Translations under genes and position numbers: made by a program
Part shown: piece by piece, positions 55,104 to 61,650 of the stretch
Position numbering within the stretch: position 1 is the first letter of the stretch
Layout of the letters: each line of letters starts with the position of its first letter
The notes under the pieces: generated by a model
Databases searched by the model: none
What the model saw: only the letters and a program-made list of their open reading frames with translations
Told to the model about the DNA's origin: nothing
Assembly (NCBI GenBank): GCA_002798255.1
Contig: NWQQ01000014.1
Location: 1 to 64,000, forward strand
From: Lysobacteraceae bacterium NML95-0200
GTDB lineage: Bacteria > Pseudomonadota > Gammaproteobacteria > Xanthomonadales > Xanthomonadaceae
Direction of reading: 5' to 3'
Length of the DNA stretch: 64,000 nucleotides

Positions 55104-55592
55104 TTATTTCTTGTCCTGGCTCATTTCTTTCTCGACGCTTTGCACCATGTTCTGGATGGATTCGAGCACCATCGGCTGCATTTGCGCCATCGTCCGCTGC
55201 ATGATTTGCGGCAGCTTCTGCATCAGGCTGCGGCCTTCGGGGCTTTGGTAAAAGACAGTCAATGCCTGCACTTCCTTGTCCGTCAGCGTATCGGCATAGA
55301 CTTGGGTGTAGATGGGCTGCAAGCGGCTCCAGGTCAGCATCTTGCGCAGCTCGGCCTCTTGTGCGGCCAATATGCGCTGTGCCCGGGCGCGTTTTTCTTC
55401 GTCGGCGGGCAGGCTTTGCTCAATCAATTGCCGGGATTGCGACATGATGGCCGGAATCATCTGTTCGGTGATTTTTTCCGCGCCCATCGCCACCATCAGC
55501 TTTTCAAGATCCTGCTCGCTGGGTGGTGCAGCATGGACAGGTGTGGCGGCCAAGGCCAGGGCGATGAATGGGGCAAGCAGCAGGCGTTTCAT
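55104..55592 (-). CDS. DUF2059 domain-containing secreted protein
   Basis: 162 residues. A signal peptide (ALALAATPVHA) is followed by a helical DUF2059 domain with LTDKEVQALTVFYQSPEGRSL and QKLPQIMQRTMAQM. These periplasmic proteins are widespread but have no known function. The start is the ATG at 55592 with no earlier credible one. It is flanked by oppositely oriented copies of repeat family B. Confidence 0.9.
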   Translation of the reverse strand: MKRLLLAPFIALALAATPVHAAPPSEQDLEKLMVAMGAEKITEQMIPAIMSQSRQLIEQSLPADEEKRARAQRILAAQEAELRKMLTWSRLQPIYTQVYADTLTDKEVQALTVFYQSPEGRSLMQKLPQIMQRTMAQMQPMVLESIQNMVQSVEKEMSQDKK

Positions 55593-55636
55593 GACAGATA
55601 CTTCGGATTCGGGGATGGCAGCATAACTTGAAACAG

Positions 55637-55718
55637 GTCTGAACAACGTCCAGTCCGGCATATGTCCGGACTTGGCTCGCACGCATCAATCATGCAAGTG
55701 ATTGATGCGTGGCAGGTC
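55637..55718 (+). repeat. Intergenic repeat, family B, copy 3 (partial)
   Basis: Plus-strand sequence TCTGAACAACGTC, CCGGACTTGGCTCGC and a hairpin of ATCAATCATGC/GTGATTGAT matches the left two thirds of family B; the right end (TATTCAG) is missing. With copy 2 in the opposite sense it brackets the DUF2059 gene. Confidence 0.75.
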
Positions 55719-55767
55719 AGCGGCGCCCTGATAACGGCCTGATGACTTCATCATGTAAAGTTGCGCC

Positions 55768-56187
55768 ATGTTGCAGATTGCCCCCGGTATCGAAATTGAC
55801 GAAAGCGAGCTTGGCGAGCGCTTTGTGCGCGCTTCCGGCGCGGGCGGGCAAAACATCAACAAGGTATCGACCGCAGTGGAGCTGCGTTTTGATTTGGCCG
55901 CCTCGCCGTCGCTGCCCGAGGCGCTGCGTGCGCGGCTCTTGGCGCGCCGTGACCGGCGGCTGACCGATGAAGGCGTGCTGGTGATTTTTGCGCAACGCTT
56001 CCGTACCCGCGAGCGCAACCGGCAGGATGCCCGCGAGCGCCTGGCGGCCTTCATTGCGCATGGCCTTGCCGTGCCGAAAAAGCGCGTTGCGACCCGCCCT
56101 ACACGCGCATCAAAAGAGCGTCGCCTGCAAGACAAGCGTGGACGCGCCGAAATCAAACGCGGCCGTGGCGGCAAGGATTGGGATTAG
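55768..56187 (+). CDS. arfB: Ribosome-rescue peptidyl-tRNA hydrolase ArfB
   Basis: 139 residues. Release-factor-like protein that frees ribosomes stalled on broken mRNA. The GGQ catalytic motif is at residues 26-28 (SGAGGQNINK), and the C-terminal tail is basic (KKRVATRP, RRLQDKRGRAEIKRG), to enter the empty mRNA channel. No family B repeat interrupts it. The next gene starts 8 bases later. Confidence 0.95.
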   Translation: MLQIAPGIEIDESELGERFVRASGAGGQNINKVSTAVELRFDLAASPSLPEALRARLLARRDRRLTDEGVLVIFAQRFRTRERNRQDARERLAAFIAHGLAVPKKRVATRPTRASKERRLQDKRGRAEIKRGRGGKDWD

Positions 56188-56194
56188 GAGCATC

Positions 56195-56818
56195 ATGCAG
56201 GTTGAACATCCACACACGCCAGCGCGCATGGGGCGCGTACTGCCATTGCCCGCACTTGCCCCGCGCGTGGGGCGAAGCGCCCTGCTGCGCTGGATTGGTC
56301 GCAGCATCCTCAAGCTGGGCGGCTGGCGCATGGAAGGCGAATTTCCGAATGTGCCCAAACTGGTGCTGATAGGCGCGCCGCACTCGTCCAACTGGGACGG
56401 TATCTGGGGCTTTGCCGCGTTGCTGGCGATGGATCTGGACTTGCGCGTGCTGGGCAAAAAAGAACTGTTCTGGGGGCCGATGGCCTGGCTGATGCGGCTT
56501 TTGCGGGTGATTCCGATTGACCGCAAAGCCCCCGGCGGCTTTGTGGCGCAAAGCATCGACACCATGAACGCCGCCGGGCAACTCTGGATTGGCCTGGCGC
56601 CCGAGGGCACCCGCAAACAGGTAAAAGACTGGAAAAACGGCTTCTGGAAGCTGGCGCGCGGTGCCGATGTGCCGGTGGTGATGGCGTACTTCCACTACCC
56701 GGACAAGGTGATTGGCATCGGCCCCACCCTCAAGATGAGTGCCGATGCCGCGGCCGACATGGCGCGTATCCGCCACTGGTATCGACCGTGGCAGGGCAAA
56801 AACCGCGGCACGGTTTGA
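56195..56818 (+). CDS. PlsC-type 1-acyl-glycerol-phosphate acyltransferase family protein
   Basis: 207 residues. HX4D motif HSSNWD near residue 70, then IDRKAPGG, and APEGTRKQ for the phosphate-binding motif. These LPLAT-like enzymes acylate lysophospholipids or similar membrane lipids; the substrate is unknown. The start at 56195 has an AGGAG site. It is 8 bases after arfB and probably co-transcribed. Confidence 0.9.
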   Translation: MQVEHPHTPARMGRVLPLPALAPRVGRSALLRWIGRSILKLGGWRMEGEFPNVPKLVLIGAPHSSNWDGIWGFAALLAMDLDLRVLGKKELFWGPMAWLMRLLRVIPIDRKAPGGFVAQSIDTMNAAGQLWIGLAPEGTRKQVKDWKNGFWKLARGADVPVVMAYFHYPDKVIGIGPTLKMSADAAADMARIRHWYRPWQGKNRGTV

Positions 56819-56901
56819 GTGTTTGCCGCGCCCCTCGGAAAGCAGGTTAACCCGCAGCGATGTCACGTCGTTGGGGCGTCCGGGCTTGGCGTTGCCTCGA
56901 C

Positions 56902-57174
56902 TTATGGATACTGCCGGGATGTATGCAGTACGCGGATGATTTCAACTTGATCACTGACCCGGTATACCAAAAGATAGGACGCATCAACGTAATACTCCCG
57001 CGTGCCTGGCTCACGACCTTCCCGGCACATCATCGGCCACACCGATAGCCGATCTATGGCTTGATGGATGCAGCGGCCTATTCTTTGTGCGGCTTGCAGG
57101 TTGCGATCTTCCAGATAGGCGATGATTTGGGCCAAGTCATCAATGGCTTCATCTGTCCATTTAACCGGCAGCAC
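56902..57174 (-). CDS. RelE/ParE-family toxin
   Basis: About 90 residues with the ParE/RelE pattern WTDEAIDDLAQI, RIGRCIHQAIDRLSVWP, REYYVDASYLLVYRV and IIRVLHTSRQYP. Toxins of this family poison gyrase or cleave mRNA on ribosomes. The GTG at 57174 is chosen, giving a 14-base overlap with the antitoxin gene; a longer form from 57207 is possible. It follows the antitoxin gene, the usual order for this pair. Confidence 0.87.
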   Translation of the reverse strand: MLPVKWTDEAIDDLAQIIAYLEDRNLQAAQRIGRCIHQAIDRLSVWPMMCREGREPGTREYYVDASYLLVYRVSDQVEIIRVLHTSRQYP

Positions 57175-57373
57175 GGCGAGTGGCCTTGCGCGCTTCAATA
57201 CGCTCACGCACCAGCTTCATTGCCTGGTCGTGCGGTATCAGTGGCTTCCCGGCCTCAATCCCGGTGATAGCTTCCTGCACCTTGGTACGGAACCAGCGGT
57301 CATAGCTGGCTTCGGCTTCCGGGCTTTCAAACGGGGAAACCAATGGATCATAGGTTTTGAGTCGGGTGTTCAT
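57161..57373 (-). CDS. Stability-determinant-type antitoxin
   Basis: 70 residues. LVSPFESPEAEASYDRWFRTKV and PLIPHDQAMKLV (shown in parts) match the small stability-determinant proteins that accompany RelE/ParE toxins. It should neutralise the toxin encoded downstream and repress the operon. The gene lies about 40 bases from repeat A copy 2, which may have brought or altered its promoter. Confidence 0.82.
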   Translation of the reverse strand: MNTRLKTYDPLVSPFESPEAEASYDRWFRTKVQEAITGIEAGKPLIPHDQAMKLVRERIEARKATRRAAG

Positions 57374-57413
57374 GGTCGCATCCTATCAGGAAGGCAGGCG
57401 CCGGGCTGCGCAA

Positions 57414-57521
57414 TTGCGGTGTTGGAAATCCTTGCAAGGGCTTCAACCTGGCAAGGATTTCCGCCTTGCATACACGATTTTTCCCGCAAGAACGGCGACA
57501 GAAGAAGATGATGACAGGCTC
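57414..57521. repeat. Palindromic intergenic repeat, family A, copy 2 (left end missing)
   Basis: From TTGCGGTGTTGG to GACAGGCTC this matches 1480-1588 closely, with the same central GGAAATCCTT/AAGGATTTCC hairpin, the CACGATTTTT stretch and the right end. The left arm is not found upstream. Its last two bases lie inside the stop codon of the tolC gene (57520-57522), so the element provides the end of that gene. Confidence 0.82.
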
Positions 57522-58923
57522 AGCGTTCAATCCGTGGAGTGCGGCCTGCCGGGGCGGTCAGCAGCCGGTTGATGTTTTGCAGGTCGGCCACGTCCAGTGT
57601 GCCTGCGGCCTGGCGCAGGGTCAGATGGCTTTGCAGATAGCTGTATTTGGCTTCTGCGTAGGCTTGCTGGGCGTTGAACAGGTTTTGCTGGTTAATTAGC
57701 ACGTCAATCACGGTACGGGTGCCGACTTCCAGCCCGACCTGCGAGGCCTCATGGGCGCTTTGCGCAGCTACCAGTGCCAGGCGGCGGGCTTCCACGGCGC
57801 TGATGCCTGCGGCAAGGTTCTGGTAGGCGCTGCGGGTATTGCGTTCCAGGGCGCGCTTTTGTTGCTCCAGCTGTTGCCCGGAGACATCGCGCTGGGCGAT
57901 GGCCTGACGAACCTGTGACTGGGTGGCGCCGCCTGCGAAAATCGGCACCGACAGCGTCAGCCCGATGCTCGGGTTGCGGCTCCAGCCATCGGTGCTGGCC
58001 TTGCGACCCAGCTGCTCGATAGTCGCATCACTGCGGTTATAGCCATAGCTGGCACTGGCGCTGAGGCTGGGCAGGTGACCGGCGCGGGCGGTCTGGATGT
58101 TTTGCTCGGCGGCAGCCAGCCGGGTTTTCTGTGCGGCCAGTGCCGGGTTGTTGTCGATGGCGCGCTGTACCCAGTCCTCGGCACTGCCTTCGGCGGGCAG
58201 TTGCGGGATGAAGTCATCCGGCAGCGCCATCAGGGCATTGATGGGCTGGCCGGTGATTTCCGTCAGCGCCTGCCGGGCATCTTCCAGTGCATTGCGGCGC
58301 AGGATGGTATTGGCGCGTGCGCCTTCGTACTGGGCGCGGGCTTCGTGCTGGTCGGTAATCGGCGCCAGGCCGACCTCAAGGCGCTTGCTGGCGTAGTCGA
58401 ACTGCTTCTTCAGCGCTTCTTCCTGCGCCTCGGCGGCGGCCAGGGTTTCCATCGCTACCAGCACATTGAAATAGGCCTGCGAGGTGCGGGTAATCAATTG
58501 GTCGCGCGCCGATTCCAGCTCGTGCTCGCCGGCCTGGGTGTGCAGCCGCTGGGCGCGGTGACGGCTGATGGTCTGGCCGTTGTAGACCATCTGGTTCAGG
58601 TTGATGCCGATATTGCGGCTGGTGCTGTCCTGCACGCGCTCGCCGCCGGAGATGATGGCGCCGGTGGTCGGGTCGATTTGCGGCTGGCCGGACTCGCTGG
58701 TGCTGCGGCTGCGATGGATGCTGGCGCTGCCGTTGATTTGCGGCAGCATGGCGGCACGGCTCTGCACCTGGCCTTCAGCCGTGGCGCGCTGGCCGGCCTC
58801 GGCGGCCGCCAGTTGCGGGTCTTGCCCGCGTGCAAGCTGATAGGTCTGCAGCAGGTCTTCGGCCTGCACGGTGACGGGCAGAAGGGCAGTGGTCAGAGCT
58901 AGAACAAGCGGGCGGAAACGCAT
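57520..58923 (-). CDS. tolC: TolC-family outer-membrane channel protein
   Basis: 467 residues. Signal peptide (ALLPVTVQA), then two internally similar halves of helical bundle and strands: NIGINLNQMVYNGQ and SIGLTLSVPIFAGG mark the beta-barrel strands, and EVGTRTVIDVLINQQNLFNAQ is the conserved tunnel-forming motif. It forms the exit duct for type I secretion and drug efflux. It is 55 bases from the PCMT gene, an order typical of Xanthomonadales. Confidence 0.94.
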   Translation of the reverse strand: MRFRPLVLALTTALLPVTVQAEDLLQTYQLARGQDPQLAAAEAGQRATAEGQVQSRAAMLPQINGSASIHRSRSTSESGQPQIDPTTGAIISGGERVQDSTSRNIGINLNQMVYNGQTISRHRAQRLHTQAGEHELESARDQLITRTSQAYFNVLVAMETLAAAEAQEEALKKQFDYASKRLEVGLAPITDQHEARAQYEGARANTILRRNALEDARQALTEITGQPINALMALPDDFIPQLPAEGSAEDWVQRAIDNNPALAAQKTRLAAAEQNIQTARAGHLPSLSASASYGYNRSDATIEQLGRKASTDGWSRNPSIGLTLSVPIFAGGATQSQVRQAIAQRDVSGQQLEQQKRALERNTRSAYQNLAAGISAVEARRLALVAAQSAHEASQVGLEVGTRTVIDVLINQQNLFNAQQAYAEAKYSYLQSHLTLRQAAGTLDVADLQNINRLLTAPAGRTPRIER

Positions 58924-58978
58924 GGAAAGTCCTCGTCAAACGAAAATCGCGCATCCGGCCGCTACCGGCCGGATGCAG

Positions 58979-59632
58979 TTACAGGGTAAAACGCGGCACG
59001 GGAGCCGCACCGGACAGATAGGGCAGGTCGGTTTCAAACAACGATTGCCGCTGTGGGTGGTTGACCGTGCCGGTGAAAATCTCGGCCTGCATCACCGGCG
59101 AGTGCCCATGAATCACGAACAGCCGGCCGCCGGGAGAGAGCCAGTCAAAGAAATGCGCCGGGACTTGGGTGACCGCGCCGGTGACGCACACCACATCGAA
59201 ACGGCTATCGCTGTGCCATTGCAGCGCATCAGCCACTTCCACGGTGACATTGCCATGGCCTTGGGCGGCAAGACGCGCCTGCGCGGCTTCGGCCAATGCC
59301 GGCTGGATTTCCAAGCTGTGCACCGATGCGGCCAGCTGCGCAAGGCAGGCGGCAAAGTAGCCACTGCCGGTGCCGACTTCCAGCACGCGCTCATGCGCCT
59401 GGGGCAGGATGCCCTGCAAGGTGCGGCCTTCAATCACTGGCTTCATCATGAACTGGTCATGGCCAATCGGCAGGCTGAGGTCGGCATAGGCCAGTTCACG
59501 GTGCGCCTCATCGACGAACAGCTCGCGCGGCGTGCTGCCAATCACCGCGAGCACGCGCGGGTCGAGCACCTCCCAGGGGCGAACCTGCTGTTCGACCATG
59601 TTTTCACGGGCTTGGGCGTAGTTGATCGTCAT
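58979..59632 (-). CDS. Protein-L-isoaspartate O-methyltransferase family protein
   Basis: 217 residues. The SAM-binding motif VLEVGTGSGYFAA and the family's YADLSLPIGHDQFMMKP are visible. The classic enzyme repairs isoaspartyl residues; this branch lacks some typical substrate residues and its role is not certain. The start is the ATG at 59632 (MTINYAQAR); a longer frame covers a non-coding region. It is upstream of and near tolC. Confidence 0.9.
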   Translation of the reverse strand: MTINYAQARENMVEQQVRPWEVLDPRVLAVIGSTPRELFVDEAHRELAYADLSLPIGHDQFMMKPVIEGRTLQGILPQAHERVLEVGTGSGYFAACLAQLAASVHSLEIQPALAEAAQARLAAQGHGNVTVEVADALQWHSDSRFDVVCVTGAVTQVPAHFFDWLSPGGRLFVIHGHSPVMQAEIFTGTVNHPQRQSLFETDLPYLSGAAPVPRFTL

Positions 59633-59774
59633 GGCGATGGACTGGCTGGAGAGAGGCGGCAATTCTAGCTTGTCTTGGCTGTGGGGCGGCTGACTTGTGA
59701 CAAGATTCATCTTGCCTGGCCGATACAGCCTCTGGCAGTGCCAAAAGTCAGGGGTGATGCCCAGGTCGTGAGGC

Positions 59775-60131
59775 TTATCGTCTGGCACGAGGGCGCTGCG
59801 GCGGGGCGGCCAGTTCGCGGGCATCCAGAAAGCCGTCGCGGTTGCGGTCTTGGCGCTTGAACCCGGCTTCCAGCGAGGCCAGATGTTCGGCCAGGGGGAT
59901 GGCGTTGCCACGCCCGCCGGGCAGCTCGCCCGGCTCCAGCACGCCATTGCGGTTCTTGTCCATGGCATCAAAGCCGTAGCGCATCCAGTCCTGATATTCG
60001 CCGAGCGAAACCCGGCCATCGCCATCGCGGTCGATGCGTTGCAGGTAGTCGCTGACCGAGGATTGGGCAAGCACTGGCGCGCTGAACAATATCGCGCAAC
60101 ACAATATGAAGTTGGCGTGTAGAAGAGGCAT
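59775..60131 (-). CDS. Secreted EF-hand protein
   Basis: 118 residues with a signal peptide (LFSAPVLAQ) and three EF-hand calcium-binding loops: [26 protein letters not shown] and [13 protein letters not shown]. It is a small calcium sensor or buffer in the periplasm. A 142-base gap separates it from the PCMT gene and holds nothing clear. Confidence 0.88.
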   Translation of the reverse strand: MPLLHANFILCCAILFSAPVLAQSSVSDYLQRIDRDGDGRVSLGEYQDWMRYGFDAMDKNRNGVLEPGELPGGRGNAIPLAEHLASLEAGFKRQDRNRDGFLDARELAAPPQRPRARR

Positions 60132-60219
60132 CGCAATCCGTGGGCGGGGGATAATGAAGCATCATGCGGCTATTGCCCCGGGCTGGCAAACTGCGCCTCC
60201 CACTTGCCATACCACTGTC

Positions 60220-61032
60220 ATGCCTGAATTGCCCGAAGTCGAAACCACCCGCCGCGGTCTTGAGCCACATTTGCTGGGGCGCCGCGTGCGTCAGGTGGTA
60301 TTGCGCCGCAACACATTGCGCTGGCCGATTGCCGAGCAAATCGAGCATCTGCTGCCGGGGCAACGCATCCATGCGGTGCGCCGACGCTCCAAATACCTGT
60401 TGCTCGATACCGATGCAGGCAGCGCGCTATGGCATCTGGGCATGTCCGGCAGCCTGCGCGTGTTGCCGCAGCAAACCCCACTGCGGGCGCATGACCATGT
60501 GGATTTTGCGCTCGATGATGGTCAGGTGCTGCGTTACAACGACCCACGCCGTTTTGGCTGCCTGCTCTGGCAAGCGCCCGGCACTACTCATGAATTGCTG
60601 GAAGGTCTTGGCCCGGAGCCGCTGTCGCAGGACTTTGATGGTGAGTACCTGTACCAGCGCAGCCGGGGCCGCAGTGTGCCGGTGAAAAGTTTTCTGATGA
60701 ATGCCGCCATCGTGGTCGGCGTGGGCAATATTTACGCCGCAGAAGCCCTGTTCGAGGCTGGCATCGCCCCGCAGCGCGAAGCCGGGAAAATTTCGCTGGC
60801 GCGCTATCTGCGGCTTGCCGATGCCGTCAAGCGCATTCTGGCAAATGCCATCGAGCGCGGCGGTACCACCTTGCGTGATTTCATCAGCCCCGATGGCCTG
60901 CCCGGCTATTTCGAGCAAGAACTGCTGGTGTATGGCCGTGGCGGTGAGCCATGCAAGGTATGTGGCAGCCGGCTCAAGGAAACCCGCATCGCCCAGCGCA
61001 GCAGTGTCTGGTGTCCACGCTGCCAGCGCTGA
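60220..61032 (+). CDS. mutM: Formamidopyrimidine-DNA glycosylase
   Basis: 270 residues. Removes 8-oxoguanine and Fapy from DNA and cuts the abasic site. It starts with the catalytic PELPEVE (Pro and Glu after Met), has the helix-two-turn-helix and ends in a zinc finger (CKVCG, CPRCQR). The start at 60220 is required since Pro2 must be N-terminal. It is divergent from the EF-hand gene. Confidence 0.97.
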   Translation: MPELPEVETTRRGLEPHLLGRRVRQVVLRRNTLRWPIAEQIEHLLPGQRIHAVRRRSKYLLLDTDAGSALWHLGMSGSLRVLPQQTPLRAHDHVDFALDDGQVLRYNDPRRFGCLLWQAPGTTHELLEGLGPEPLSQDFDGEYLYQRSRGRSVPVKSFLMNAAIVVGVGNIYAAEALFEAGIAPQREAGKISLARYLRLADAVKRILANAIERGGTTLRDFISPDGLPGYFEQELLVYGRGGEPCKVCGSRLKETRIAQRSSVWCPRCQR

Positions 61033-61074
61033 ATTGCTCAGCTTTGGTCATTCGTCTGGCGCTACACTGCCCGG

Positions 61075-61650
61075 ATGAGCAGCTCCGGTATTACCCAGTG
61101 GTTGGATGAAGCGCGTGGTGGCGACCGCGTGGCACTCAACCGTGTTTTGCAAGCGCTCTATCACGAGCTGCATGCCATGGCTAGGCGCCAGCTGGGTGAG
61201 GGCGAGGCGCACACGCTGGATGCCACCGCGCTGGTGCATGAGGCCTATCTCAAGCTGGTTGGACAGGGGCAGGCGCAATTTGCCGACCGCGCCGGTTTTT
61301 TCGCCTATGCCGCTTCTGCAATGCGCAGCGTGGTGGTTGACCATGCGCGGGCACGGGTGGCATTGAAACGCGGCGGCGGCCAGACCATGCAGCGTGTGGC
61401 CGAGTTGCCCGAGCATGTCGATGGCGGCCTGAAGCTGGATGAGGACCTGCTTTCGCTGGATACCGCGCTGACGCTTTTGCAAGAGCTTGACCCGCAACTG
61501 GCGCGGGTGGTGGAGCTGCGTTATTTCGCCGGGCTTTCCGAGCCGCAAATCGCCGAGCTGGTGCAGCGCTCTGAACGCAGTGTGCGCCGCGACTGGCAGA
61601 AAGCGCGCATGTTCCTGCTCAGCGCATTGCAGGGCGATGATGGCGCTTGA
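61075..61650 (+). CDS. ECF-family sigma factor
   Basis: 191 residues. Sigma-70 region 2 (TALVHEAYLKLVGQG) and region 4 (ELRYFAGLSEPQIAELVQRSERSVRRDW, in parts) of the ECF type usually encoded with a Ser/Thr kinase in Xanthomonadales. No anti-sigma gene follows; the kinase gene overlaps its end by 14 bases, so phosphorylation may control this sigma factor or its partners. Confidence 0.93.
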   Translation: MSSSGITQWLDEARGGDRVALNRVLQALYHELHAMARRQLGEGEAHTLDATALVHEAYLKLVGQGQAQFADRAGFFAYAASAMRSVVVDHARARVALKRGGGQTMQRVAELPEHVDGGLKLDEDLLSLDTALTLLQELDPQLARVVELRYFAGLSEPQIAELVQRSERSVRRDWQKARMFLLSALQGDDGA

